Program-made: the position numbers and the translations under genes
DNA from: Arenimonas sp.
GTDB taxonomy: Bacteria > Pseudomonadota > Alphaproteobacteria > Rhizobiales > Rhizobiaceae
Reading direction: 5' to 3'
DNA length: 64,000 nt
NCBI GenBank assembly: GCA_019459145.1
Contig: JAIBEK010000063.1
Span: forward strand, 1 to 64,000
The notes under the pieces: model-generated
The model's input: the letters and a program-made list of their open reading frames with translations, nothing else
Told to the model about the DNA's origin: nothing
The model's database searches: none
Shown here: one piece after another, positions 51,814 to 61,123 of the stretch
Layout of the letters: each line of letters opens with the position of its first letter
Numbering within the stretch: position 1 is the stretch's first letter

Positions 51814-52108
51814 GCTGGTTCCTTTCCCCCAAGGTGCTTGGTGGCAAGGTCGTTCCGGCAGCAGGGAGATGGCGGCTCAGGCGTGACCTGGCCTGCCGTT
51901 CCCCTTCACCGGCGACCGCCGACAGAGGGGGTAGGGGAAACGGAACAGTCTTAAGTATAGATGGGCCAGCGGGGCAGGTAAAATCATCGGCCGGCGATAA
52001 CCGATCCGGCGTCTTCCGTCTTTGCGCTGGAACAAACAACGCCGCCGTGCGCCATGCCGGCGGCGTCTGCGGCCTTGGACGGTTCCGGGGCATTCTGCCT
52101 TTGAGCAG
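51814..52108 (-). other. Structured 5' leader of the TonB receptor gene, class unassigned
   Basis: A 295-base gap. Near the receptor start, TTCCCC (51899-51904) can pair with GGGGAA (51934-51939) enclosing a GGCG/CGCC hairpin (51911-51920), and 51873-51882 pairs with 51891-51898 through a bulge. Such stems recall a cobalamin-type riboswitch, common before these receptors, but the conserved CCCGC-ACTGT core was not found. A riboswitch is possible, not shown. Confidence 0.3.
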
Positions 52109-53032
52109 CTAGCCTCTTTCGGGCGGCAGATTGAGCTGCCAGTTCGTCACCAGGCGCACCAGCCAGTCGACGAAAACCCTGACCTTGTTGCTCAGGTGCC
52201 GGTTTGGGGGATAGACGACATAGAGGGCAATCGGCTCGGTGCGCCATTCCGGAAGGACGCGCACCAGATCGCCTTTCGCGAGCGCCTCTGCCGCCATGAA
52301 ATGGGGGAGGGGAGAGATGCCGAGACCGTTCATAGCCGCGGTCAGATAACTGCGCGCATCGTTTACGGCGACGAGATAGCGGCCGTTGACTTCGATCTTC
52401 TCACCGTCCCTTTCAAAGTCGAAGGCCATGGTTCGATTGTTCTGGGCCATGAAATAGCTGACGCAATGATGCCTGTCCTCCAGTTCGGAGGGATGCTCCG
52501 GGGTTCCGTGCTTTTCGAGATAGCCCGGCGTGGCGCAGGTGATCATCGAGACTTCCGACACACGCCGCGCGATCAGCGACTGATCGGCGGGAACACCGCC
52601 GCGCAGGGCGCAGTCGACATTTTCCGCGAGGTAGTCGACCGGACGGTCCCCGACGCCAAGGTCGACGCGGATCTCGGGAAAGCGGGCGTGGAAATCGTGA
52701 AGGGCGGGGATGACGATCCAGTCGGCAAAGGCGCCCGCCATTTCCACACGCAAACGGCCGCTCGGCGCCATCTGCGAATTGGACAGGCTGGTATCGAGCT
52801 CGTCGAGCTGGGCAATGATCTGCGTGGCCCGCTCGTAGTAGAGGGCGCCGTCCGTGGTGACCATGACGCGCCGGGTGGTGCGGTTCAGGAGCTTGGTGTG
52901 AAGATGCGCTTCCAAGCCCTGGATGAGATTGGTGACCGTTGCCTTGGGCAGACTGAGCGCTTCCGCGGCGCGGGTGAAATTGCCCGTCTCGACCACCCGG
53001 ACGAAGGCGCGCATGGCTGATAACTGATCCAT
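52109..53032 (-). CDS. LysR-family transcriptional regulator
   Basis: A 307-residue regulator. The N-terminal winged helix reads MRAFVRVVETGNFTRAAEAL followed by LPKATVTNLIQGLE; residues 90-300 form the effector domain. It resembles the CrgA/AaeR-like LysR group. It diverges from the hydrolase and RND pump genes across a 356-base gap, so it most likely controls them and itself, probably in response to an aromatic or toxic compound. Confidence 0.9.
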   Translation of the reverse strand: MDQLSAMRAFVRVVETGNFTRAAEALSLPKATVTNLIQGLEAHLHTKLLNRTTRRVMVTTDGALYYERATQIIAQLDELDTSLSNSQMAPSGRLRVEMAGAFADWIVIPALHDFHARFPEIRVDLGVGDRPVDYLAENVDCALRGGVPADQSLIARRVSEVSMITCATPGYLEKHGTPEHPSELEDRHHCVSYFMAQNNRTMAFDFERDGEKIEVNGRYLVAVNDARSYLTAAMNGLGISPLPHFMAAEALAKGDLVRVLPEWRTEPIALYVVYPPNRHLSNKVRVFVDWLVRLVTNWQLNLPPERG

Positions 53033-53388
53033 GTGTCGATTCCTGTCAGCATGCGACGCGATATTGTTCGATATGCGGAATAGTGCGCTCGCATTTGCGG
53101 CGCTTGTTCAACAGTGCGAATAAAGTACATTGGTTCTCAGAAGAAGACAATCGTGTCGACGGTTGGTGAATACATCCGTGCCCGTCGTGCGCTTGGTCGA
53201 AATTCCGCACCTGAAATGCGGTTCTGTTCCCCGGCAAGACCGCCCTTGGCATCTTTCCGGAGATTGGAGCCGCCGGCCGATGAACAAGGGAAGGGTTGTT
53301 GTGATGCGCATTCCCCGCTACCTGCCGGTTCCGGTCCCGCTCTTTGTGAGTGCGGTCCGGGTCCTGTGGCGCGCGGAGTGAATGTTCT
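53033..53388. promoter_or_regulatory. Divergent promoter region, LysR gene versus hydrolase/efflux genes
   Basis: A 356-base gap with no supported gene. The region just upstream of the LysR gene has a symmetrical GATATTGTTCGATAT word (about 53060-53075), plausible as a LysR operator. Open frames here have no ribosome site and no recognisable sequence. Confidence 0.4.
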
Positions 53389-54204
53389 ATGCCTGTCGAG
53401 ATCAAGGATATAACGCTGGACAATCTGGCCGTGGGCCCGATCGCCGTGCGTGTCTACCAGGGAGCGGACTATGGCAAGGGGCCGCCGGTCCTGATCTATT
53501 TCCATGCGGGTGCGTTTCGCCATGTCGGGCTTGGCGACTGCCCGATGGCCGAATGTCTCGCCGGCACCGGCGCGATCGTCGTGGTGCCGGATTACAACGC
53601 CCTCGGCTCGGCCTTTCCCAAGCCCCTCGAGGTGGGATTCGCTCTCTTCTCCTACATGGCGAAGAAGCGGGCGGGTTTCGGTGATCGCAAGTCCTTGCTG
53701 CTGGTCGGCGGTTCGGAAGCCGGTGGCAATATCGCCGCCGCGGTCAGCCTCAAGGCGCGCGATCATTTTGCCGACGAACTGGATGGTCAGGTGCTGGTTT
53801 CGCCCCTGCTCGATCCGTTCATGGGGACGCCCTCGTTCCGCAAGGCCGAAGCGATCGGCATGCGGGATCTCTGGGCGGAAGGCTGGAGCCACTATCTGAG
53901 CGGCGGGGTCTGCCATCCGTATGCGGCCCCATCCGTTTGTTCGCGGCTGTCGGGAATTGCCCCGGCGCTGCTGTTGTCGTCGGAGGATGATCCGCTTCTC
54001 GACGAAACCCTTGTCTATGCCCAGCGACTGAAGAGCGCGGGCGTCGGCCTTCGACAGCATGTCTTTCCCGCCGGGACAGGCTGGCCATCGGTATACGGCG
54101 GGAAGACGGAGGAAGCCCCGAGTTGGCAGGAAAGCGCAAGCAGCGAGTTTGCCGGTTTTCTGCGCGACATCTGCGCTCGGAGAGCTGAGTTGAAGACCAT
54201 TTGA
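53389..54204 (+). CDS. Alpha/beta-hydrolase (HSL-like) with degenerate active site
   Basis: A 271-residue hydrolase-fold protein. The oxyanion loop reads YFHAGAFRH instead of HGGGF, and the nucleophile elbow GGSEAGG (Ser109) replaces GDSAGG, so GxSxG is not strictly kept. Asp201 in SSEDDPLLDE fits the acid position. The stretch where the catalytic histidine normally appears reads FPAGTGWPS with no histidine. The ATG at 53389 follows GGAG at 53375. It lies 35 bases before the efflux genes. Loss of hydrolase activity, leaving a binding or regulatory role, is inferred. Confidence 0.75.
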   Translation: MPVEIKDITLDNLAVGPIAVRVYQGADYGKGPPVLIYFHAGAFRHVGLGDCPMAECLAGTGAIVVVPDYNALGSAFPKPLEVGFALFSYMAKKRAGFGDRKSLLLVGGSEAGGNIAAAVSLKARDHFADELDGQVLVSPLLDPFMGTPSFRKAEAIGMRDLWAEGWSHYLSGGVCHPYAAPSVCSRLSGIAPALLLSSEDDPLLDETLVYAQRLKSAGVGLRQHVFPAGTGWPSVYGGKTEEAPSWQESASSEFAGFLRDICARRAELKTI

Positions 54205-54239
54205 CCTCAGGCGGCACCAAGGCCGCAAGGAGCTAGACC

Positions 54240-55442
54240 ATGACAGAGAAAGCAAGACGCTGGGCCCTCCTGGGCACCGGCTTGGGACTGGCTGCGTCCA
54301 TTTCGGCAGCCGGACTGTTCCTCGACACGCCGTTCTCAAGGGCAGCCGCGGAAACGGAAGAAGCGGGTGCAGCGGCCGCCGCCCCACCGGCGACCCCGGT
54401 CACCGTGGCCGTTGTGAAGAGCCGTGACGTCACCACCTGGCAGGAATTCTCCGGCCGGCTGGAAGCCGTCGACCGCGTCGAAATCCGCCCCCGGGTCGGC
54501 GGAGCGATCCAGTCGGTCAATTTCCGCGAGGGCGCGTTGGTGAAGGCCGGAGACCTCCTCTTCACCATCGATCCCGCGCCCTATGAGGCGACCGTTGCCC
54601 AGGCCAACGGGCAGGTCGCCTCCGCGGAAGCCCGTGTGGCGCTGGCGAATACCGAACTTGAACGCGGCCGCCGGCTGGCGAGCAATCGCACGATCTCGCA
54701 GAGCGATCTCGACCAGCGCCAGCACGCCGTTGCCGAAGCGGAAGCCGCCCTGAAGACGGCTCAGGCCGTTCTTCGTTCCGCGGAACTCGAACTGGACTAT
54801 ACCAAGGTGCGCGCACCCGTTGCCGGCCGCGCCGGCAAGATCGAGATCACCGTCGGAAACCTCGTCGCCGCGGGCTCCACCTCGTCGGCATTGACGACGC
54901 TGGTCTCGTCCGACCCGATCTATGCCAGCTTCAACGCCAGCGAGGAGATCGTCGCGCGGGCGCTTTCGAGGCTGCCGGCGAGCGCTGGCGCGCTGCCGCC
55001 GATCGACCAGATCCCGGTCGAGATCGGCACGCTCGCCGACGAGGGGACACCGATCAAGGGCAAGCTGCAACTGATCGGCAACGAGGTGGATGCCTCAAGC
55101 GGCACCATTCCGGTTCGCGCCGTGATCGACAATCCGCAAGGTCTGCTGATCCCTGGCCAGTTCGTACGTATCCGCATGGGCGAGCCGCGGCCGGACAACA
55201 GGATCCTCGTCAGCGAAAAGGCGATCGGAACCGATCAGGACAAGAAGTTCGTCTTCGTCGTCGATGCCGACAACAAGGTGGCCTATCGCCCGGTCGAACT
55301 CGGTGGCAGCGCCGATGGCGAGCGGATCGTCGCGAGCGGGCTTGTCGATGGCGACAAGGTCGTCGTCAACGGGTTGCAGCGCGTGCGTCCGGGGAGCCTG
55401 GTCGATCCGCAGACCAAGGAGGCGGTCGCGGCCGTCAACTGA
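54240..55442 (+). CDS. RND efflux periplasmic adaptor (AcrA/MexA family)
   Basis: A 400-residue membrane-fusion protein. A signal-like hydrophobic N-terminus without lipobox cysteine precedes a lipoyl half (VEIRPRVGGAIQSVNFREGA), an alpha hairpin (about 100-170) and the second lipoyl half (VRAPVAGRAGKIEITVGNLV), then beta-barrel and proximal domains. AGGAG precedes the ATG. It joins the pump at 55562 to an outer-membrane channel not encoded here. Confidence 0.92.
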   Translation: MTEKARRWALLGTGLGLAASISAAGLFLDTPFSRAAAETEEAGAAAAAPPATPVTVAVVKSRDVTTWQEFSGRLEAVDRVEIRPRVGGAIQSVNFREGALVKAGDLLFTIDPAPYEATVAQANGQVASAEARVALANTELERGRRLASNRTISQSDLDQRQHAVAEAEAALKTAQAVLRSAELELDYTKVRAPVAGRAGKIEITVGNLVAAGSTSSALTTLVSSDPIYASFNASEEIVARALSRLPASAGALPPIDQIPVEIGTLADEGTPIKGKLQLIGNEVDASSGTIPVRAVIDNPQGLLIPGQFVRIRMGEPRPDNRILVSEKAIGTDQDKKFVFVVDADNKVAYRPVELGGSADGERIVASGLVDGDKVVVNGLQRVRPGSLVDPQTKEAVAAVN

Positions 55443-55561
55443 ATTCATAGGGCGGGGCGTCGCGCCTCGCCGCATTGCGCATCGCATTCGATCCCCTGGC
55501 GGACACTGGTCCGCCGGGAAGGATTTCTTGTCGAAATTTCACCCTGGAGAGGGGCTTTGAA

Positions 55562-58500
55562 ATGAGTATTTCCCGCTTTTTCGTCGACCGACCGGTCTTT
55601 GCCGCCGTCTTGTCGATCCTGATTGTCGTCGCAGGCCTGATCGGCATGCGGTCGCTGCCGATCTCGGAATATCCGGAGGTCGTGCCGCCATCCATCGTCG
55701 TGCGCGCGGTCTATCCCGGCGCCAACCCGGTGGTCATTTCCGAGACGGTGGCAACCCCGCTGGAGGAGCAGATCAACGGCGTCGACGACATGCTGTACAT
55801 GAACAGTCAGGCGACGTCCGACGGCGTGCTGACACTGACCGTCACCTTCAAGCTCGGCACCGATCCGGACAAGGCGCAACAGCTGGTGCAGAACCGTGTC
55901 TCCCAGGCCGAGCCTCGCTTGCCGGCGGAGGTGCGCGCGATCGGGGTCACCACGGTCAAGAGTTCGCCGGACTTCATCATGGTGGTGAACCTGGTGTCGA
56001 CCACCGACCGCTATGACGTCACCTATCTGCGCAACTACGCGACGCTGAACATCAAGGACCGTCTCGCCCGCATCGAGGGTGCCGGCCAGGTTCAGGTCTT
56101 CGGCGCCGGCGACTACGCCATGCGCATCTGGATCGATCCGCAGAAGGCAGCCGAACACGGCCTTGCCGCAAGCGACATCACCAATGCCATCCGCCAGCAG
56201 AACGTGCAGGCCGCGGCCGGCATCATCGGTGCATCGCCGAGCCCGAGCGGCGTCGAACTTCAGCTCAACGTCAACGCCCAGGGACGGCTCAGCACGCCGG
56301 AGGAATTCGGCGAGATCATCGTCAAGACGGGCAATGAGGGTGAGATCACGCGCCTCAAGGACGTCGCCCGCATCGAGATGGGCGCGGCCGACTATACGCT
56401 GCGTTCGCTGCTCGACGGCCAGCCGGCGGTGGCGATTGCCGTGCTGCAGGCGCCCGGTTCGAACGCCATCGAGATTGCCGACAATGTGCGCGCCACCATG
56501 GACCAGCTTCAGCTCGCCATGCCTGACGGGGTGAAATACGAGATCGTCTACGACACGACGGAGTTCGTCCGCGCCTCGATCGAGAAGGTGGTCGATACCC
56601 TCCTGGAAGCGGTCGCCCTGGTGGTGCTCGTGGTGATCCTGTTCCTGCAAACCTGGCGTGCGTCGATCATCCCGCTGATCGCCGTGCCGGTCTCGATCAT
56701 CGGCACCTTCGCCGTGATGTATGCCTTCGGCTTCTCGATCAATGCGCTCACGCTCTTCGGCCTGGTACTCGCCATCGGCATCGTGGTGGATGATGCCATC
56801 GTCGTCGTCGAGAACGTCGAGCGCAACATCGAGAACGGGCTGTCGCCGCGTGAAGCGACCTATCGCGCCATGCGGGAAGTGTCCGGACCGATCATCGCGA
56901 TTGCGCTGGTTCTCGTCGCCGTCTTCGTGCCGCTGGCCTTCATCAGTGGCCTTTCCGGCCAGTTCTATCGCCAGTTCGCGCTGACCATCGCTATCTCGAC
57001 GGTGATCTCCGCGATCAACTCGCTCACCCTGTCTCCGGCCCTGGCTGCCCTTCTCTTGAAGGATCATCATGCGCCCAAGGACTGGCTGACGCGGGCAATG
57101 GACCGGGTCTTCGGCTGGTTCTTCCGCGGGTTCAACCGGGCGTTTGGCGCCGCTTCGAACGGTTACGGCCGCAGCGTCGGCGGTCTCCTCTCGCGCAAGT
57201 CGCTGGTCATGGTCGTCTATCTCGCGCTGATCGGCGCCACCTATGCCGTCTTCAACGCGGTCCCCGGCGGCTTCGTCCCGGCCCAGGACAAGCAGTATCT
57301 CATCGGCTTTGCCCAATTGCCGGACGGCGCAACGCTTGACCGAACGGAAGAGGTGATCAAGCGCATGAGCGACATTGCGCTGGAACAGCCAGGTGTGGCC
57401 CATGCCATCGCCTTCCCCGGCCTGTCGATCAACGGTTTCACCATCGGTTCCAATTCGGGCATCGTGTTTGCCGTTCTTGATGATTTCTCCGAGCGAACGA
57501 CGCCCGAGCTTTCCGGCGGCGCCATCGCCATGCAGCTGAACCAGAAGTTCTCCGGCATCCAGGACGCCTTTATTGCCATGTTCCCGCCGCCGCCGGTCAA
57601 CGGTCTCGGCTCCACCGGCGGCTTCAAGTTGCAGATCGAGGACCGAGCCGGTCTGGGTTATCAGGCGCTGGACGAGGCGACCAAGGCCTTCCTCGGCAAG
57701 GCGTACCAGACGCCGGAGCTTGCGGGCCTGTTCTCCAGCTTCCAGATCAACGTGCCGCAGCTCTATGCCGATCTCGACCGCTCGAAGGCCGAGCAGCTCG
57801 GCGTGTCGGTCACCGACGTGTTCGAGACGTTGCAGATCTATCTCGGCTCGCTCTACGTCAACGACTTCAATGCCTTTGGCCGCACCTACAGCGTCCGGGT
57901 CCAGGCGGATGCCGCCTTCAGGGCAAGGCCCGAGGATATCGGCCAGCTCCAGGTCCGCTCGCGAACCGGACAGATGATCCCGCTTTCGGCGCTCGTGAAG
58001 GTCGAAAGCACCACGGGGCCGGAGCGCACCACGCGCTATAACGGCTTCCTCGCCGCCGATATCAATGGCGGCCCGGCGCCGGGCTTCTCCTCGGGCCAAG
58101 CGCAGGCGGCAATCGAGCGGATTGCCGACGAGACGCTGCCGAACGGCATCACCTTCGAATGGACCGACCTGACCTATCAACAGATCCTCGCCGGCAATTC
58201 GAGCATCGTCGTCTTTCCGCTCGCCCTGCTGCTCGTCTATCTGGTGCTGGCGGCCCAGTATGAGAGCCTGACGCTGCCGATCGCGATCGTCATGATCGTG
58301 CCGATGGGCGTGCTCGCGGCGCTGGCTGGCGTCTGGTACACGGGCGGGGACAACAACATCTTCACCCAGATCGGCCTCATGGTGCTGGTGGGGCTCTCGG
58401 CGAAGAACGCGATCCTGATCGTAGAATTCGCCCGCGAGCTGGAGTTCGAGGGCCGAACGCCGGTCCAGGCGGCGATCGAGGCGAGCCGGCTTCGCCTACG

Positions 58501-58762
58501 GCCGATCCTGATGACGTCGATGGCCTTCATCATGGGTGTCGTGCCGCTGGTGCTTTCGACCGGTGCGGGGGCGGAAATGCGCGCAGCGATGGGCCTGGCG
58601 GTATTTTCCGGCATGATCGGCGTCACCTTCTTTGGCATCTTCATGACGCCGGTCTTCTATGTCCTCCTGCGCCGCATCACCGGCAATCGGCCGCTGATTC
58701 ACCACGAGGCGAACATGCAACCGCTGGAGCGAGGGGAAGCCAGCCGTGTCGCTGCGGAATAG
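55562..58762 (+). CDS. RND multidrug efflux pump, HAE1 family (AcrB/MexB type)
   Basis: A 1066-residue proton-driven inner-membrane transporter with 12 spans and two large periplasmic loops. It starts MSISRFFVDRPVFAAVLSIL as the family does, and the proton-relay acidic pair is in GIVVDDAIVVVENVERN (span 4). The ATG at 55562 has GGAGAGG upstream. Length and ends are complete. Substrates are probably hydrophobic toxic compounds; no outer-membrane TolC-type gene follows. Confidence 0.94.
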   Translation: MSISRFFVDRPVFAAVLSILIVVAGLIGMRSLPISEYPEVVPPSIVVRAVYPGANPVVISETVATPLEEQINGVDDMLYMNSQATSDGVLTLTVTFKLGTDPDKAQQLVQNRVSQAEPRLPAEVRAIGVTTVKSSPDFIMVVNLVSTTDRYDVTYLRNYATLNIKDRLARIEGAGQVQVFGAGDYAMRIWIDPQKAAEHGLAASDITNAIRQQNVQAAAGIIGASPSPSGVELQLNVNAQGRLSTPEEFGEIIVKTGNEGEITRLKDVARIEMGAADYTLRSLLDGQPAVAIAVLQAPGSNAIEIADNVRATMDQLQLAMPDGVKYEIVYDTTEFVRASIEKVVDTLLEAVALVVLVVILFLQTWRASIIPLIAVPVSIIGTFAVMYAFGFSINALTLFGLVLAIGIVVDDAIVVVENVERNIENGLSPREATYRAMREVSGPIIAIALVLVAVFVPLAFISGLSGQFYRQFALTIAISTVISAINSLTLSPALAALLLKDHHAPKDWLTRAMDRVFGWFFRGFNRAFGAASNGYGRSVGGLLSRKSLVMVVYLALIGATYAVFNAVPGGFVPAQDKQYLIGFAQLPDGATLDRTEEVIKRMSDIALEQPGVAHAIAFPGLSINGFTIGSNSGIVFAVLDDFSERTTPELSGGAIAMQLNQKFSGIQDAFIAMFPPPPVNGLGSTGGFKLQIEDRAGLGYQALDEATKAFLGKAYQTPELAGLFSSFQINVPQLYADLDRSKAEQLGVSVTDVFETLQIYLGSLYVNDFNAFGRTYSVRVQADAAFRARPEDIGQLQVRSRTGQMIPLSALVKVESTTGPERTTRYNGFLAADINGGPAPGFSSGQAQAAIERIADETLPNGITFEWTDLTYQQILAGNSSIVVFPLALLLVYLVLAAQYESLTLPIAIVMIVPMGVLAALAGVWYTGGDNNIFTQIGLMVLVGLSAKNAILIVEFARELEFEGRTPVQAAIEASRLRLRPILMTSMAFIMGVVPLVLSTGAGAEMRAAMGLAVFSGMIGVTFFGIFMTPVFYVLLRRITGNRPLIHHEANMQPLERGEASRVAAE

Positions 58763-58836
58763 GGTCGGGAAAGCTGTGCGACGAAATTGCACGGAACTGC
58801 GTCCGGCGAAACCGCAGTCGGGCCGGGCAATGCGGC

Positions 58837-60423
58837 TCAGAGCAACTGGGCCAGTTCGGCCCGGTGCCGCATCATGATGAGCAGGGCCGCGTAGTCTCTC
58901 TCGTAATGGTTCCGGGTCGCCGCGTTAGGCGCGGTCGCGTGCGTTCGGATCGCCATGGCGCGGCCGGCGGCGGCCATGTCGGCAAACAGGCCGCCGGCCA
59001 CCGCCGCGTGCTGCGCCGTTCCGAGCAGCACGGCATCCTGGTCGACCGGCGTCATGATGGTGCAGCCGAGCACGTCGGCATAGAGTTGCGGGATGAGCGG
59101 ATGATGGGAAAAGCCGCCGGCGATCGCCAGGGTCTCGATCCGGTCCGGCTCTCCCGGCATCTGCCCGATGATGTGGCGGATGCCGCAGGCGAGTGCGACG
59201 CAGGTGCGCCAGTAAAGGCGGCACAGGCCCTCGAAGCTGCGGTCGAGCGTCATTCCGGCAATGGTGCCGGTCAGGTCCGGATCGGTCGTCGGCGAACGGG
59301 TGCCGTGGAAATCGGGCAGGACATGAATGGGCAGGCCGTAGCCCGCGCCCTCTACGGCCCGGCGCTTAGCGATATGGTCGAGGATCTGGGCGTGGCGTGC
59401 CTGGGTCGGCTCGCCACCGGCGGGATGGGTCCGCAACATGTGGTCGAGCAGGGCGCCCGAAGCGGATTGCCCCGCCTCCGTCAACCACAGACCGGCAATC
59501 GCCACATCGCGAAAGGCGCCCCAGCAGCCCTCGGCCTGGCGTTCGTCGTTCGTCAGTTGGACGACGCAGCTCGACGTCCCGGCGATCAGCGCGGCATGGG
59601 TTTCCAGTCCGTCGCCGGTCGTTGCGAGCCTGGATGCGAACAGGGCGACCGTGCCGGCATAGGCGTCGATCAGTCCCGGTGCGACCAGGCAGGCCGGGCT
59701 GAGGCCCAGTTCATTTGCGGCCCATTCGGAAAGACTGCCGACCGGCTTTGTCGGCGGCAGGGCGCTCGCCGGCAGACCGGCGCGCTCGGCCAGGTCGTCG
59801 AGGCCGACCAGCTGGTAGAAGTCGTCCGGCCGCGTGCCGGGGCCTTCGGGCGTATAGCCCCATTTCGATGCTAGAGGCGAATGGGAGCGGGCAGAAGATC
59901 CGGTCGCGCGCCATGTGAGATAGTCGCAAAGGTCGAAGATCAGGCCTGCCTCAGCCCAGACGGCCGGCATGTTTTCCTTGAGCCAGAGGAGTTTCGGCAC
60001 CTGCATTTCGGCGGACAGACGCCCGCCATAGCGACGCAGCAGCGGGTCCTCGGTCGCATTGCAGCGTTCGGCCTGCTCGGCGGCCCGGTGGTCCATCCAC
60101 AACAGCGTGTCGAGGTTTTCTTTGCCCGTGGTCGAGATCGACAGGGGCTTTCCCGTCTGGTCCCGCACGACTAGAGAACAGGTCGCATCGAAGCCGATCG
60201 CCGCGATGTCGTCACCAAACAGGCCCGCCTGTTCGACCGCAGCGCGGGCCGACCGGCAGACCGCTCTCCAGATCTCCTCGCTGTCCTGCTCGAGGTGTCT
60301 CTCCTGCGGCTGATGCAGAGAAATCGGGGTGGTGTGGCGGGCGCATTGCGTGCCATGCAGGTCGAATATGCCGGCCCTCACGCTGCCGGTGCCCACGTCG
60401 ACGGCCATCAGATAGTCACGCAT
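58837..60423 (-). CDS. FGGY-family pentulose kinase of the polyol operon
   Basis: A 528-residue FGGY kinase: MAVDVGTGSVRAGIFDL at the start, GFDATCSLVV, WMDHRAAEQAERCNA and the catalytic-base motif GLIDAYAGT. It shares its wording with the kinase at 7885-9516 and is of the ribulokinase-like subgroup. The ATG at 60423 overlaps the HAD gene by eight bases; the longer frame to 60663 reads through that gene. It probably phosphorylates D-xylulose, D-ribulose or a related ketose made by the two polyol dehydrogenases upstream. Confidence 0.88.
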   Translation of the reverse strand: MRDYLMAVDVGTGSVRAGIFDLHGTQCARHTTPISLHQPQERHLEQDSEEIWRAVCRSARAAVEQAGLFGDDIAAIGFDATCSLVVRDQTGKPLSISTTGKENLDTLLWMDHRAAEQAERCNATEDPLLRRYGGRLSAEMQVPKLLWLKENMPAVWAEAGLIFDLCDYLTWRATGSSARSHSPLASKWGYTPEGPGTRPDDFYQLVGLDDLAERAGLPASALPPTKPVGSLSEWAANELGLSPACLVAPGLIDAYAGTVALFASRLATTGDGLETHAALIAGTSSCVVQLTNDERQAEGCWGAFRDVAIAGLWLTEAGQSASGALLDHMLRTHPAGGEPTQARHAQILDHIAKRRAVEGAGYGLPIHVLPDFHGTRSPTTDPDLTGTIAGMTLDRSFEGLCRLYWRTCVALACGIRHIIGQMPGEPDRIETLAIAGGFSHHPLIPQLYADVLGCTIMTPVDQDAVLLGTAQHAAVAGGLFADMAAAGRAMAIRTHATAPNAATRNHYERDYAALLIMMRHRAELAQLL

Positions 60424-61123
60424 CAGGGTTGTCTTTCGGTCTCCTCGCCGGGACCACAAACTGAAGCAAATCCGCCATGTCGTCAAACCGCACATCCGGG
60501 GCCAATTGGTCGAGCGCGGCGCGATAATCGGCGAACCGGGTATGCGACCCACCGGTGAAGGCAATGACCTGCATCCCGGCGGCGCGGGCGGCCTCGATGC
60601 CGGATGGACTGTCCTCGATGACGAGGCATTGTTCGGGCGAATAGCCCATTGCCTGCGCCGCATGGAGGAAGAGATCGGGCGCCGGCTTGCCGCGGGCGAC
60701 CATGGTGGCGCTGAAGATATGCGGGGCGAAATGCTCGATCAGCCCGGTGGCGCGCAGGCACAGCTCGACGCGTTCCTTCTGGCTGGACGAGGCGACGCAC
60801 CAGTCGATGCCGGCCTCTGCAAAGCCTGATACGACAGCGGCGATGCCGTCGATCGGGCGGAGTTCGGCGCGGAAGCGGGCATAGAGCACATCGCGCATGC
60901 GGCTCAGGAAGGCCTCGTCGATCTCGAGGCCGAACTCGTCGCGCACCGTCTCCCGAACGGATGCGAGGCTGCGGCCGAGAAAGCGCCGGGCAACGCCTTC
61001 CTCGTCGATCGCGACACCCGCCTGGCCGAGAAAGTCGGCGAGAACGGCAAGGGCGATCGGCTCGCTGTCGACGAGAACGCCGTCGCAATCAAAGATCACC
61101 AGCCGTTTTTCCGCGTGGTTCAT
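60416..61123 (-). CDS. HAD-superfamily hydrolase, sugar-phosphate phosphatase type
   Basis: A 235-residue beta-phosphoglucomutase/phosphatase-like HAD protein: nucleophile Asp12 and acid/base Asp14 in FDCDGVLVDSEP, motif II Ser in CVASSSQKE, motif IV EDSPSGIEAA. It overlaps mtlK by ATGA and the kinase by eight bases. It probably removes phosphate from a sugar-phosphate by-product of polyol breakdown; substrate not known. Confidence 0.88.
   Translation of the reverse strand: MNHAEKRLVIFDCDGVLVDSEPIALAVLADFLGQAGVAIDEEGVARRFLGRSLASVRETVRDEFGLEIDEAFLSRMRDVLYARFRAELRPIDGIAAVVSGFAEAGIDWCVASSSQKERVELCLRATGLIEHFAPHIFSATMVARGKPAPDLFLHAAQAMGYSPEQCLVIEDSPSGIEAARAAGMQVIAFTGGSHTRFADYRAALDQLAPDVRFDDMADLLQFVVPARRPKDNPDA

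Noticed and set aside
51814..52108. Cobalamin riboswitch upstream of the TonB receptor
   Set aside because: Stems are arranged suggestively, but the conserved core near CCCGC-ACTGT is not found, so only an unassigned structured leader is listed.
55445..58180. 911-codon minus-strand open frame opposite the RND pump gene
   Set aside because: Its composition (Asp, Gly, Arg, His rich, no domains) is that of an antisense shadow of the pump gene.
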